DNA of 47,500 nucleotides, from NCBI GenBank assembly GCA_009746045.1, contig RPFO01000299.1:2257850-2305349 (forward strand), in the 5' to 3' direction. Shown one piece after another: positions 30,574-41,487 of this stretch. The stretch is from Mesostigma viride (Eukaryota; Streptophyta; Mesostigmatophyceae; Mesostigmatales; Mesostigmataceae). Numbering within the stretch: position 1 is the stretch's first letter; each line of letters opens with the position of its first letter. Position numbers and translations under genes: made by a program. Below the pieces are notes generated by a model that saw only the letters and a program-made list of their open reading frames with translations, had not been told where the DNA came from and did not search any database.

Positions 30574-31719
30574 TCATAGCAGGCCGGACTGGACAGTCCG
30601 CCTCTTTGCCCTTCCTCGCCCCAGGGCCAGCAGTCCCTCCTTGTACTGCAGGGGTTGGGGGGGAGAGGGTTTCTTGCTGGTGGTTTCCAGCGGGGGGGCT
30701 TCTTCAGCTACCACCCCATGTTTGGCCAAGATGGCCTCCGTGACCCTGGCTTGGGTGATGGAGGACATGGTTTTAAAGTGTGCTGACCGAGCAAGCTCGG
30801 CCAGGTCTTGACTGTCCGCATAGTCCATGGGATAGTCAGCATTTTTTAAGAGGTCACGTAACCGCTGGGTGGCCTCGCGGTACGCGTCCGCCATCGCCTG
30901 GTGGGTAGCCAGGCGACGGGCGGCTTCCTCTTCATATTCTTGCCGCTTAGCGGCGAGCCGAAAAGCCGCCTCTCGGCGGACCTCTCGGTCCCGCTGCCGC
31001 GCTCGGCGTTCTTCATTTGCCACCAGCGCGGCCTGCTCGACCGCCAGGAGCGCTGGGGTAAGATTGATCTCAGTCTCCCCATCGGGGAGACTGGCAGTGT
31101 CGGATACCTCATCGTCGGACATTGGTTGTCCGGCGATGGGTTCCACAGGTTTTCGCACCACCCGTGCGAGTTTAATACTCTCCATGTCCTTCTTCTTGCG
31201 AAGAAGGGACGCAGAGGGTCGCCCAAACGTTAGCTCAATGTGGTTATGTCCCTGGGCGAAAGGGACATTAAGGTTTGATGTGGCGGGACGAAAGGTAATC
31301 GTCCCGTCCGGTGCCACCGAGGCCGTCTGACGGGGCATACGCTCCCGAAGAGATGGCAACGTGGGGCCGGACTGTGGAGCCTCAGTGGGGTTTACCACCG
31401 AGGTCTCCGCAGCCATGGCCGCGCCAGCCGTGGTTGCGGCTGGGGCGGCCGCCGGAGTCGAGGGTAAGCCGGTCTCCCCGGGGGGAGCCGTCTCGGCCTC
31501 CGGCCTCGCAGGGGAGGGGGGTAGGTCGGTCGGCTTTGCAGCCGCCGTCCCCTCGTCCTGGCAACCATTGTGAGTCTTTTTGTTCTTTTTCTTTTTCTTG
31601 GAAATGGCCGCATCGCCAGCCGGCTTCTTGTTGTTGTCTCTGGGCATCCGCCGATCCTGCCCATCATCATCCTCGTTGTAGGTAAGCTTCTTAGCGACAT
31701 TCTTGTTCGTGATAGCCAT
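30574..31719 (-). CDS. gag: Copia gag, N-terminal part
   Basis: 381 codons from an ATG that lies only 19 bases inside the right LTR. Lys-rich start (SKKKKKNKKTH), Pro/Ala-rich linker, then a long charged coiled-coil-like region (VANEERRARQRDREVRREAA; AKRQEYEEEAARRLATHQA). It ends at a TGA/shift near 30575 where the coding sense continues in another frame. No tRNA primer site with TGG is obvious between LTR and ATG. Confidence 0.7.
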   Translation of the reverse strand: MAITNKNVAKKLTYNEDDDGQDRRMPRDNNKKPAGDAAISKKKKKNKKTHNGCQDEGTAAAKPTDLPPSPARPEAETAPPGETGLPSTPAAAPAATTAGAAMAAETSVVNPTEAPQSGPTLPSLRERMPRQTASVAPDGTITFRPATSNLNVPFAQGHNHIELTFGRPSASLLRKKKDMESIKLARVVRKPVEPIAGQPMSDDEVSDTASLPDGETEINLTPALLAVEQAALVANEERRARQRDREVRREAAFRLAAKRQEYEEEAARRLATHQAMADAYREATQRLRDLLKNADYPMDYADSQDLAELARSAHFKTMSSITQARVTEAILAKHGVVAEEAPPLETTSKKPSPPQPLQYKEGLLALGRGRAKRRTVQSGLL

Positions 31720-31737
31720 GGTAGCAAATAAAATTCA

Positions 31738-32043
31738 AGTTAGAATGCGGTGGGATATATTGCTTGAGAACACTGAAAGCTGTGAGCAATGAATTGCTTG
31801 CTTCATTAGAAAATAGGTTTACCCTTTATCAACGTTCCTCTCACCGGCTGCGCCGCCAGTGACCGTTGGGTGCAGACCGTTGGCCCTATCTAGGGAAACG
31901 TATGCGACTCGACTAGCATCCCTATCTGCATAGCCCACGTGGTATTTATATTCACATACCAACGTGGGTTTACAAGGCTTATTCATACGTTGTATTCACA
32001 ATGCCTTTGAGACTTAGTCTACAGCAAAGCATGGAGACTAACT
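31738..32043 (-). repeat. Copia LTR (5' LTR in coding sense)
   Basis: 306 bp, identical by eye to 20400-20705; followed by GCGGC of the target duplication and the resumed Gypsy gag. Confidence 0.85.
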
Positions 32044-32048
32044 GCGGC

Positions 32049-33193
32049 GGGTCCGTCCCGGCCCTCTCTGGCTTCGGGTCCGGCGCGACCTCCTGTTGTA
32101 CCAGTGCCACCTGCGTCGGTGTCGGCTCCCGCCCCTGCTTCGGCCCCTGCTTCGGCCCCTGCCCCTTCGGCCTCGCGGTCTTTGGCTGCGGTTGTTCGGT
32201 CCACCGGTCAGGATCCTCGCGCCACCCGCGCTGCCGATTCCCTCCGGGAGTTGTCCCAGGGTGATCGGGACAGGGCCCCTTCTGTGGTGCATGCGACGCC
32301 GGAGTCGCGCGACACGCCCGTTCCTGGGTATGGTATGTCCGCACTCGCCTGCCGCTAGTGTGACCTGCCGCGCGTCTCCGCCGAGCTTGCCATCTCGTCC
32401 ATGTCCTACGGGTTCTCCCAGGTGTGTCGGGCGCCGCGGGATCGTGGCCTACCCATTGAGACTGATCGGCCCCCTTTCGACATGGTTATTTTAGCTGATC
32501 CTGTGTTCCAGGGTGAGATCCTGGTTCGGCGCGTTCTGTATCGCTGGGCTAGGCGCCACAACGACTTGGACACCTACGGTGGGTTCCAGTGGGCTTACCC
32601 TCCGCCTCTGGGCATTATGGCTTCGGATGCCCTTACGGTAGAGTTTCCTGCGGTACCGGGTGCTACGTACAACACGGTCCTCCAGCCCATCCTTGAGTGG
32701 GATGCCCGTCGTCCGGCGCCCATCCCGGGCCAGGGTCTAGACTCCCGTGGCCACCCTCCTCCTCGGGCCAGCGACTACCTAGAGACATTCGGGTCGCGAC
32801 AGTGTGCTCGTCGGTGGCGCTCCCGAGAGGTTCGGCACATCCGGATGTGGCCGTCCAACGTGGAGCCCCTGGTGGATCTGTTCTTCCCGACGGCCGGGTT
32901 TGCGCCCTCGGATCCGGTACCATCGCCTCCTCCTGCGGGCCCTCTGTTTGATCGCGGTAGAGCCTTTCCTTCGCCTGTTTGCCTGTGGCTTCCTGGACTG
33001 GGCCCGTGGCCAGGTTGTTCTTACGCAGCATAGGTATTACTGGGCCTTTCTGGGCCTTTTTCCTGACGGCGTGTGGGCCGATGTTTTCCTCACTGTAGAT
33101 AGGCATGACAATGCCGAGGATGTGGCCCACTACCAGGCCTACCTGGAGGTCCTGCTGGCCTCTCGTGGCACGTATCAGACGGATGGCCACTAG
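32049..33193 (+). pseudogene. Ty3/Gypsy gag, 3' part
   Basis: Resumes the gag frame split at 20399: Pro/Ala/Ser-rich linker with SAPAPAS repeats, then RELSQGDRDRAPS. A TAG at 32356 interrupts, after which the same frame runs FSQVCRAPRDRGLPIETDRP through a capsid-like region (VLYRWARRHNDLDTYGGFQW). Near 32945 the sense moves to another frame (FLDWARGQVVLTQHRYYWAF ... LEVLLASRGTYQTDGH) and stops at 33193. One stop and one frameshift, so it is decayed or error-bearing. Confidence 0.65.
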
Positions 33194-33195
33194 AT

Positions 33196-33568
33196 AGAGG
33201 GCCTTAGGCCCGACCTGAGGGTGTTGTCCCTCCGGTATATAGAGTCGCCCTCATATTCTGGCCAGTTGGTTGGCTGTTCTTGGTCCTTAGTACTGATGTG
33301 TTTACTCTGTGTGTCCTGCCCAGTGCCGTCCCCCCCCGGCAAGGACTCCGTTCCAGGCAGTTAGGGGAACCTCCCACCAGGCTTGGTGCTGGCTAACCCT
33401 ACACCACCCGGCGTGGTGGTGGAGACCGTGTGAACTATTGGTGCTTTGTATCTGGGATGGTCTATCGATTGTGTTGGTGTGTGTTGGGTGCATTAGGTTT
33501 TTCCTACCCCTTTTGTTTCCTCTCTGTGCGTAGGGAGAGGGCTCCCTACCTTTTGTGGGGGGGGGAGG
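33196..33568 (+). other. Gypsy 3' non-coding segment with polypurine tract
   Basis: No gene. Ends in tgtggggggggggagg (33555-33568), a good polypurine tract for plus-strand priming immediately before a TG start. Confidence 0.45.
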
Positions 33569-33970
33569 TGTTACGTCGCGTAAGAATTCGTTGTAGTTAC
33601 GGACGTAAATTAGGTCCTTGGCCTCGGTTGTTCCTAGGTTTACGTGTACATAGTCCTAGCTGGGACATTATTGTCCTCGTAACAGTACTGTGGTATATTG
33701 GGTGCCTTTGGGCGCCGCGCCGCGTACTTTATTAGTGGTCCTTATCCTTTGGTAGAATGTAGTGGACCGGCGTGCATCTGTGCACCTGCCTGTGTTTCTG
33801 TGTTTCTGCAGGCGAGGGCCAGGTCGGCCCGAGCCTGTTGGACCGTTGGTGACCATTTATGCACGTTCCACTCCTTGTGTGGTCACTCGGCGTGAATTAA
33901 CACATATTAGCTTGGGTCACGGCAGTGTAGTTGTGTTTCCTTCCTCTATTCCTGGAGTAAACGGGTTTGG
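33569..33970 (+). repeat. Putative Gypsy LTR (end uncertain)
   Basis: Begins TGTTACGTCGCG right after the polypurine tract. A second copy is not in the window, so the right end (~33.97 kb) is a guess. A TACTTTATTAG promoter-like string lies near 33725. Confidence 0.4.
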
Positions 33971-33981
33971 TTAAATGGCTT

Positions 33982-34188
33982 ATGGCGTATTACAGTAGCA
34001 CATACGTAAATGCATTGAGATCTGGCTCGTCTCGTTCGTCTTTCGCTAGGGGTTTAACTAAAGGCGGCCTTACTAGTCTAGGTAGCATCAGGACAGGTAG
34101 AGGTAGAGGTGGCGGTAGAGGCTTGCGGCGTAACACCCCCCTGCCACCTCAGACTAGGGAATATATACCAGTACTTAGTGTAGATTAG
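33982..34188 (+). CDS. Short Arg/Gly-rich ORF
   Basis: 69 codons from the ATG at 33982: Ser/Arg-rich start (ALRSGSSRSSFARG), then RTGRGRGGGRGLRR and a short tail ending LSVD. It sits just beyond the putative LTR and just before a retroposon, so it may be the start of a truncated retroelement protein. No family recognised. Confidence 0.3.
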   Translation: MAYYSSTYVNALRSGSSRSSFARGLTKGGLTSLGSIRTGRGRGGGRGLRRNTPLPPQTREYIPVLSVD

Positions 34189-34220
34189 TCAGGCTTAGCC
34201 TTTGCAAGTGGCCCACGCAC

Positions 34221-34620
34221 ATTAATTAATTATTAATTATCAACATCGCTCCGTTGGGAGTCAATGTAGCGCATATCCCTGAGAAGGGGCATATGGCTTT
34301 TAATACATCCTAGGCTACTTCATGCAAGGGTGGGAATGTAAGCTACCCTTGCTCTAGGTGCACCAGGGCACCTGCACCCTCATGGTCTATCACGCTATGC
34401 CCGGGTAAGGGGGGGAGCATGCCTGTGAGGGAGGAAGATCAGCATGGCTATACAAGAGCTAGGACATGGCTGCTCGACAGAGAGCATCTCTCTGCATGGC
34501 ATAGCATGGCTAAATTCTTAATGCAACATCCATGGGGGGGTCCCATTATAGGCATGGCTTGGCTAAACATAGCCAGGGCGTAGCATGGCTGTACTAGGCT
34601 ATGGCTGGTGGTGGACCGTG
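34221..34620 (-). mobile_element. Family H1 retroposon, left arm of a head-to-head pair
   Basis: Minus-strand copy: (TTAAT)n tail at 34221-34240 preceded (in its own sense) by the hairpin CTCC-CAAC-GGAG. Body homologous to 14247-14469 and to 45155-45430. The 5' boundary near 34.6 kb is approximate. Confidence 0.65.
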
Positions 34621-34749
34621 CGTTGGCGGCACGTGACTAGGTGTGTTGGCACAGCTAGGCAAATAGTCTAGGCATGGCTGCCTTAGCGGCAGTGACGCCA
34701 AGGGTTACAATCTAGGGCTATTGCTATTCTAGCCCGCTGGGGGCGTCCC

Positions 34750-35299
34750 ACGCACATGTGCGCCCATAATGGCCCCCATGGATGATGCCTTCAGAATTTA
34801 GCCACGCCCTGCCTATAATGGGACCCCCATGGATGTCGCATTAAGAATTTAGCCATGCTATGCAGTGCAGAGAGATGCTCTCTGTCGAGAAGCCCTGCCC
34901 TAGCCCTTGTATAGCCATGATGATCTTCCCCCCCATGACATTAATTAATTAATTAATAAGCACGTGACTGCGTCACGTGGGTGCCGATACAGAGTAAAGG
35001 AACCTTCAACCCTATATACACAACGAGAAGGAGGGAGGGCGCCCTAGCTTCTCTCACCGCCGCAGGTGGGCAGGCCACAGAGCGCTCTCTCCACGGCATG
35101 ACATACTCCCCCTTAGCTGGGCATAGTGTGAATATCATGAGGGTGCAGGTGCCTTGGTGCACCTAGAGCAAGTGTTGCTTACATTCCCACCCTTGCAGGA
35201 AGTAGCCCAGAATGTATTAAAAGCCATATGCCTCCTCTCAGGGATATGTGAGCACTACATGTACTCCCGGCCAACGGAGTTATGTTTCTAATTAATTAA
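34750..35299 (+). mobile_element. Family H1 retroposon, right arm
   Basis: Plus-strand copy of the same family, tail taattaattaa ending at 35299, where a hAT element has inserted. Parts 34800-34940 and 35105-35290 are the inverted complement of 34235-34560. The 155-bp element 34942-35096 splits it. The 5' boundary is approximate. Confidence 0.6.
34942..35096 (-). mobile_element. Short retroposon, family H2 (155 bp)
   Basis: 8-bp target duplication CATGACAT (34934-34941, 35097-35104). In its own sense it ends with the perfect hairpin CACGTGAC-GCA-GTCACGTG, then (TTAA)n. The same 3' end closes the element at 44803-45151, but the bodies differ. Confidence 0.65.
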
Positions 35300-36618
35300 C
35301 CGGGTTGGTCAGTACGCCGTACGGAGCCGCAAAAATACGGGAAAACGTACACTGAAGGCCTCCGCCGTATATACGCGTACTTTACTTCAGAATACGCGGT
35401 TTGGACTTAGAATTTTTCGGGGGTACCAGCGGGCAGCGGGCACTGGCGCGGTGCCCAGGTTCTGGGCGCGGCGCGTTCACTGCACATTTGAGATTTTTAC
35501 TACTAGAAGTAGATGCGTACAGTTCTTTCCATAAAGCGCAAGCCTTGCAAAATCTTTGGCCGGTAGGAGACAGCTACCTGGCTAGGACTAGGTACATCAC
35601 GCATAATGACAGCAAATGCCAGCTGTGCTACTGACGGTGTAATGCAATATAGCGACGACGAGGCCAGTGCGACTGTGCGATAGTGTGCAGCCATTTTCGA
35701 TTTGCAGCCATGCCGAAGAAAGGGCCTGAATGGGATTTCGTTGTCGAGAAGAAAGAAGCAGTCACAGATGCTGTTAGTAACACAACGCAGTATGTGTCGA
35801 GGATGTTCTGCTCATTTTGCAACAAGAACTTCTCCTACAAGGCGGGGCCAATCAGCGTATTCCGAGTCCGTGCACACTTTGCCGGAATCGCAGGGGAAGG
35901 GATGTTACCCTGCGACAAAGTTCCGCCGAATATCCGGAGCAGGTTTCTCAGGATTGCTAACAACAAGTTGCAGAAGTCAGACGCCAAGAAGCATCACAAT
36001 TTGAACAGGGCAATGGCGGAGATGGGAGGGGCTGCGCCGGCTGACTTGTCGTCGGTACTTCCCAGCAAAGGCCAGCTGAGCATCACCAAATGGCTGGTTC
36101 CCGTCGACGAACAAGGTGTCCAGCTGCTGGCTGCCGAATTTTTTATCGAGAACGGCATTGCCTTCAATGCGGCTGAGAGCGCCTCTTTCAAGCAGATGGT
36201 GGCCGGCATGATCTAGTACAAACGAGCAGCTTGTTGTGGGATCCTTGAGAGCATGGTCCTTAGTTGTGTCTTATGTCCTCTCATGCATTATATAGTGGAT
36301 GGCTTTCCTTACAATTACCTAATTAATTGATTCCTTACAGTTCCGTTGCAGTCTGCTCCCCCCAGCATTTAACAAATCATAATCAGATAGGATTGCAGGG
36401 CATAAATTAATGGAAGATGTTAATAAATAAGCATATACACCAAATTTCAGTTGCAATAACTGCATGACCATCATCAAGGAGCGTGCTAATTGAGTGACTG
36501 ACAATTGGACCACAAAAACTGTCGCGTATTTTACCGCCGCGTATTTTACACCCCCCACGTATAATACGCGTATTTTAGGTCCGCGTATTATACCCCGTAC
36601 CCGTATTTGCCAACCCGG
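35300..36618 (+). mobile_element. hAT element 1 (1319 bp, deletion derivative)
   Basis: 8-bp target duplication TTAATTAA (35292-35299, 36619-36626), lying in the retroposon tail. Terminal inverted repeat CCGGGTTGG at both ends, close to the CAGGGTTGG common in hATs (known). The right subterminal region repeats cgtattt and gtattata strings, as does hAT element 2. It encodes only the N-terminal part of a transposase. Confidence 0.85.
35710..36216 (+). pseudogene. hAT transposase, BED-finger N-terminal part
   Basis: 168 codons from the ATG at 35710. A BED-type finger (MFCSFCNKNFSYKAG with CxxC, then RVRAHFAG and ...MLPCDKV) is followed by a linker and the hAT dimer-region opener EFFIENGIAFNAAESASFKQ. 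A TAG then ends the frame. The RNase-H-like catalytic core and the C-terminal dimerisation region are absent; the remaining ~400 bp are AT-rich subterminal repeats. It cannot transpose alone; it could bind ends and act as a repressor (inference). Confidence 0.75.
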
Positions 36619-36626
36619 TTAATTAA

Positions 36627-36708
36627 TTAATCCATTGGGCTCCGTGACTCCCCAACGGGAGCACGAGTCTAATTAATTAACTAATTAATTAATTAATTAA
36701 TTAGTTAA
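36627..36708 (+). repeat. Family H1 3' end and TTAA-rich palindrome
   Basis: Hairpin CTCCC-CAAC-GGGAG at 36645-36658 followed by a taattaat-type tail that forms a near-perfect palindrome. Compared with other H1 hairpins, one extra C-G pair extends the stem while the CAAC loop is kept. Confidence 0.55.
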
Positions 36709-39389
36709 TTAAGGGGACGTGGCGCGCCGAATATTTTCCGCGCCAAAAAATTCGCGGTACCGTCCGTACGGTGTATAATGTGTGCCCGGACCGCTCAACC
36801 CTCGCGGAAGTGGCCATGGCGGCATGCCTTTATGCAATATTAATCGATATGGCACGTAAACAGCTAGAAAAAATGATTGAATTTCGCAGAGGATTAGTTG
36901 ATGACCTCATTTCGTGGCGGAAAGTTTACGGTTTGCAATATCGCTAATTTCTCGAACGGCTACGGGCGCGGGGGTCCAGGATATATTTTCTCTTGCGGAT
37001 CATGAAATTTAATGCAGGTTTACGGCAGCTATTGTGAGGCAACGTAGGCTCTAAAGAGCGATTATGAAGCTAACTTAATGGTGTTGTCGAGTTTGTGCCG
37101 AAGCTTCCCGGTTTCTTTTACATTTCCGGCATTCAATGTAAGAACCTACGCAGGCCTGCGCATGTCGCCTTCGACGTATTCACGGAAGGCGCACCTTCCT
37201 TGTTCGCCTGATCAATGGATGGTGTCTTTTATTGTTCGAGCTTGCGTGCCAGTTTATGCATGAAACATTTCCACGCAGGCAGGTGCATTAACGTCGGCCT
37301 TTCGCCTTTTTTTCGGGCAGTTTCCCTGCAGGAAGCGCTCCATTTCTTTCGGTTGCATAGTCAGATTCCTAGCTATTTCGTACAATTTCGTGTAGTTTGT
37401 GGCTGGCATGCTAAAGGCGCCGAGGTCAAGTTGTTGGTAATGTGTTGACATTTGTTTTCCATAATCCTTTGGACGTGAGCTTGCTCAGACGCTTTGTTAT
37501 GTGCCGGATCTGACACGCCTGTTTTAGAACGACATCCGGCATGTGCCTAGAGGCTAACAAGCTGGCATCAGCTTCTTAGCAAATTGCCCTATTGGAAAGG
37601 AAGGTGAGAGTGGTTCTTTTGCTGGCCATACTGCATGAGTGGCATTGCATTAGATAGGTGTTTCCATTGCTTTCCTTCCCCCCAAGCGGTGGAGGCGTTT
37701 TGATGAGTAGTGTAGTGAGGATTTTCTAGACTAGATAGCTTAGCGTTAGGATAGTTCGATTACGCGGCTTCCCCCACCCCATCCATCATGGAATATGTGC
37801 TATGTACATGATCTCCCCACGGAGGCATGTTATAATTTAATTTAATTTAATTGCTTTCCTTGAGCTATAACCATTAAGACTTCCCTGCTATGTGTGCAGC
37901 AAGGCAAGCTGGATAGGATGTGAATGCTTGGCAGACAACATGTATGATTTGCTGCCAAGTTTGCAGGCTGCAGTTGCCTCTATTGCTTGGGCAGTCTTTC
38001 TAAGGTTTTTACACGTATACTTGCTGAGTTCTTGGCATAAATTTACATGGTAACCTTGGGCTGAGCTTAGTGTATGCTCTCTTGGTGCGTCAGAGTTCAA
38101 TTATACGCAATACGCGGTTATACGCGCGGGGTCCGTATAATGGATAATACGGTATAATACAGTATTATCCGGAAATTATACGCAAATACTGGATTTCGTC
38201 GTTTTTGGGGTTGTTTCATGCATTTTGATATCATTTCAAGCAGTCCACATGTTTCTGACACTAAATTACACATGATACATGGGTTGCCACTGCTCAGCAG
38301 TGCTTGGGAACACTGGACGTGTAAACCGGGGTTCCCGAGGAGCTAGATTACCTATGCATTATACCCTAAAAAACAACGCCAAATGAAATGGAAAGATGAA
38401 AAAAGCAAAAGAAGTAAGATGGCTATGCTTCCATGCAAGCAGGTCCTGGGCATCTCCATGTTTCTTGTATGCATGAGGAGCACACGAGAAGAAGGCTGAC
38501 TTTGGCGAGCAAAACAAGAAATAGTGGCTAGATCTGGCCAGAAAACCACTTGTTTCGAGATGCTTTTAGCAAGAAAAAACATCGCGTTATCAAGCTTATC
38601 ATATTTATAAACAATGCCAAGCACTACGTCACTGCTTTCGATGAAGCATAAGCTAATAGCAGACAAATCTGGTCCAAAATCTGCATCTCGTAGTGGTATT
38701 CCCCAACCATCACAAGCCAAGAATGCGTAGAGGCAGTAAAGCAACCAAACGACAAGCAGAAAACCTCCATTACAGGTCTACGATTATTTTACAATCAACC
38801 CAAAAACTTGATACAGTACAATGAACACGTGAACAGGATAGCACGTACCAGATCAAAACCGCATATTACCTTTCTTGACGGAGCCAGCATGCCCACCTGA
38901 TGGACGTAGCTGCGAGCCTTTCCTGGCCGTCGTCGCTTATAAATCATGTAATGAATAACGTGAAACAGCTATCCGCGTTCAAATGTAGGGGCATTTCCCG
39001 CCTATCAACAGTTAGCACATGCACGGTCGCCACCTGGTTGCTGAAACGAGGTTGCCGCATCGAGCAGAAGGTCGAGACACATCCGCGCACATCCCAACGC
39101 TGCATGCCTGGCCAAGGATATAAGCTTTTCAAGACCTAAGGATCATGCCTAAAATGTAAAGCGGCCATGCTCTCGTACCAGTCAGTTTTCTGTATGACTT
39201 CAATATTCGGTGCATGGCTGCCCGAGAGTCAAGGGCAGAGACCTAAACAGCATGGAGGGTTGCCATGCTACAGTGTAGCTTGCTTGTAAGATCCTTGTGT
39301 CTCACGGTCGCCAAATGTCAACCAGTGGATGGTTTCCGTAGTGTTTCTAAGAGCCTTTCCACATATGGTGACGAATTAGTGCGAATTAG

Positions 39390-40342
39390 CTGGCTGTCCG
39401 CGACACTCCCGGAGCTAGTGTATACCACCCCCCGGGGGGGCATTTTCTGGGGTGGGGGGGTGGGGGGGGTCTTGACCCCCGACCCCCCCCCCCCAGTTTT
39501 GGGGGGGGGGGGGGGGGGGTCGGCCCCCCAAAAATTTATATATCCTTAAGTGTATTAAAAAACAACTCTCTGCTTGGGCGCGGGTAGTTCCGGTGGGGCG
39601 CGGGTAGTTCCGGTGGCAAAACGCAGGGGAAGTGGCGCGGGGGGGGGGGAGCGGCCTCTGAGAAGTAAGGAATACTAAGCGAAAATGCCACGTAGGGGCA
39701 CAAAGAGAGACTGGACTGAATCGTATTGAGTTGCTGCAAATCATGATGAAGGGAAGAAGGGTTTAGGGGAGGGGAAAGGAGTAATATTTATCCAGGTAAA
39801 TAGGTGTACGTTTATTCCAAATATAGCCAATAGGTAATCCCTGCTAAGCCTAGGGTATCAAGATGTCAGTGGCTAAAACGGAGCCTTACTAGACCACGGA
39901 AGCCACTGGACTTCTAATGGGTAAAGCTAATATTTATACCTGGGACGCAACAGGGTGTTTACTTGCATTCCTCACGGTGACCTTACGCGCGTCACTTGGC
40001 TCCCCTGGTCACATAATGCTCCCGTTCTAAACCTTTCACCTATCACACTACCCTCAGTGGGTAACCAGCTGGTCGATACGTGGTACCTCTTAACCTACCG
40101 ATATTCCGCTATTGGTTAATAAAAAATACCCATTTACCCGGAAAATATTTATATTTCAGGGAGGGGGGGGGGGGGTCTGCATCCAAAAACCCCTAACCCC
40201 CCCCCCCCCCATTTTCTTGGGGGGGGGGGGGGGGGTCCAACCCCTTACCCCCCGCCCCCCCAGTTTTGGGGGTGGGGGGTGGGGGGGGGCTACCCCCCCC
40301 CCCCCTGTATACACTAGCTCCGGGAGTGTCGCGGACAGCCAG
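39390..40342. mobile_element. 953-bp inverted-repeat element with long G/C runs
   Basis: Perfect 36-bp terminal inverted repeats at 39390-39425 and 40307-40342 (start CTGGCTGTCCGCGACACTCC), flanked by TTAG on both sides (39386-39389, 40343-40346). Immediately inside each repeat are ~110-150 bp of G runs and C runs up to ~18 long, sharing agttttggggg strings. The core contains a duplicated gcgcgggtagttccggtgg. No ORF worth calling. Confidence 0.75.
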
Positions 40343-40598
40343 TTAGGAGGACTCGGATTGGTCCGGACCGCAGTTCCAGGCTCGAGGTCTAATTCGGCGC
40401 GGCGAATTAGAATGAATTAGCGGTGAATTAGTCGGGACGGGGTTTCCACATTCAGTTCCGATCCAACGGCGGCGAACAAGTTCCCGCCTTTTTGTGTGCA
40501 TCATGGCACGTGCTTGACCCTACAAGTGAAAACTGCACCCCGTCGCCCAGCATTACACGCCATAACCATCTGGCATCGCTGTGATTTTAAGCCTTGCA

Positions 40599-40766
40599 AT
40601 GGCTGATCAGCCGCCGCCTGCGGCGCTTACGTTTAAGACGCAAGAAGATGTTCTTGAGGCCGAGGTGCGCGGCCAGATCACAGCGGCCTATGCCATACAT
40701 TGGATTAGGCGCCTTAACGAACTGAGTCGAGGGAAGCGAGGAGGGGACGCGATGAGCGCCATCTAA
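40599..40766 (+). CDS. Small ORF, possible first exon
   Basis: 55 codons (MADQPPPAALTFKTQEDVLE...), helical, with a C-terminal basic patch (RGKRGG). It lies ~150 bp inside a TTTCCACAT end. Harbinger elements often carry a second, Myb-like gene, but no Myb signature is visible. Low confidence. Confidence 0.25.
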   Translation: MADQPPPAALTFKTQEDVLEAEVRGQITAAYAIHWIRRLNELSRGKRGGDAMSAI

Positions 40767-41487
40767 GCAGTTGCTTGTCATGTCTAGACGCCCGGGCATC
40801 TCATGATCTGTCTACCATGCACGCATTTTCCTTGGATGAATCAAACAGCTTTTGACATTTTAATGGCGACAATGAAGTCCGGCCACGACAATATAGCGTT
40901 GCTCAGAGCTTCGTTGCCGAGAAAGGTTTAAGAGGTGCTTTTTCCGGGCAGATAATGTAACTCTGCCTAGACCCCGGTAGCTTTCAGCACGCGCATATTG
41001 CTTGAGGTAAGCGAGCCACGACGCCTGCAGGTGCTCCTGCCGAGGTGGAGACCTCCGAGAGCACGTGGATTAGGCTCATGCGTCACAGCAGCATCGACCT
41101 TCATTCTCCTGGTGTACGTGGAAGGTCACTTTTCAGGATTAACATATCTGAATGTTGATTGCCTGTTCATTTTCCGTCAATTGAGCAGCGATTGAAACCA
41201 TGAGCCATGCAAGTGTAAGGTGCAGAATTCAGTTGATGAACCCAAGCAGGTAATGTGCAAAATAGATGAACCCAAGTAATATGTGCAGATGTTTCGTCCC
41301 ACTGGCTGTGTGCTATTGCATGAACCGTGTAGGCCCATGGCGTGTACTCACTTGCTGCAACCGTGCCCACAGCTGCTTGTCAATACACGCGGCAGGCACA
41401 ACGACTTTTGCCGTGAGGTGAAACATTTAACTCCCCCACACCTTGCATTTTTCACTCTTTCTTTTCCCTATCCATCCTACCCCCCAG

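Larger units (their letters stand above)
20400..32043 (-). mobile_element. Full-length Copia-type LTR retrotransposon (11.6 kb with nested insertions)
   Basis: Flanked by the 5-bp direct repeat GCGGC (20395-20399, 32044-32048) and bounded by 306-bp LTRs that look identical by eye. The coding strand is minus: gag (31719 to ~29310) and pol (29291-25563). The host Gypsy gag frame is continuous across the insertion once one GCGGC is removed. LTR termini are AGTTAG...CTAACT rather than TG...CA. The 3' internal part is enlarged by a 256-bp direct repeat bracketing 3.8 kb that includes TTAA element 2. Intact pol and LTR identity argue for recent insertion. Confidence 0.85.

Noticed and set aside
17374-32358. 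Stop-codon reassignment (in-frame TGA and TAG in Gypsy frames)
   Set aside because: Different stops occur, the frames also carry shifts and insertions, and ordinary decay explains them; Copia pol uses no internal stop.
34200-36712. CRISPR-like or satellite array from repeated AATTAATTAATT
   Set aside because: The runs are retroposon tails and target duplications of variable length, not spaced repeats.
37078-37448. Small ORFs in TTAA element 3
   Set aside because: Short, no motif, and not conserved with the other element copies.
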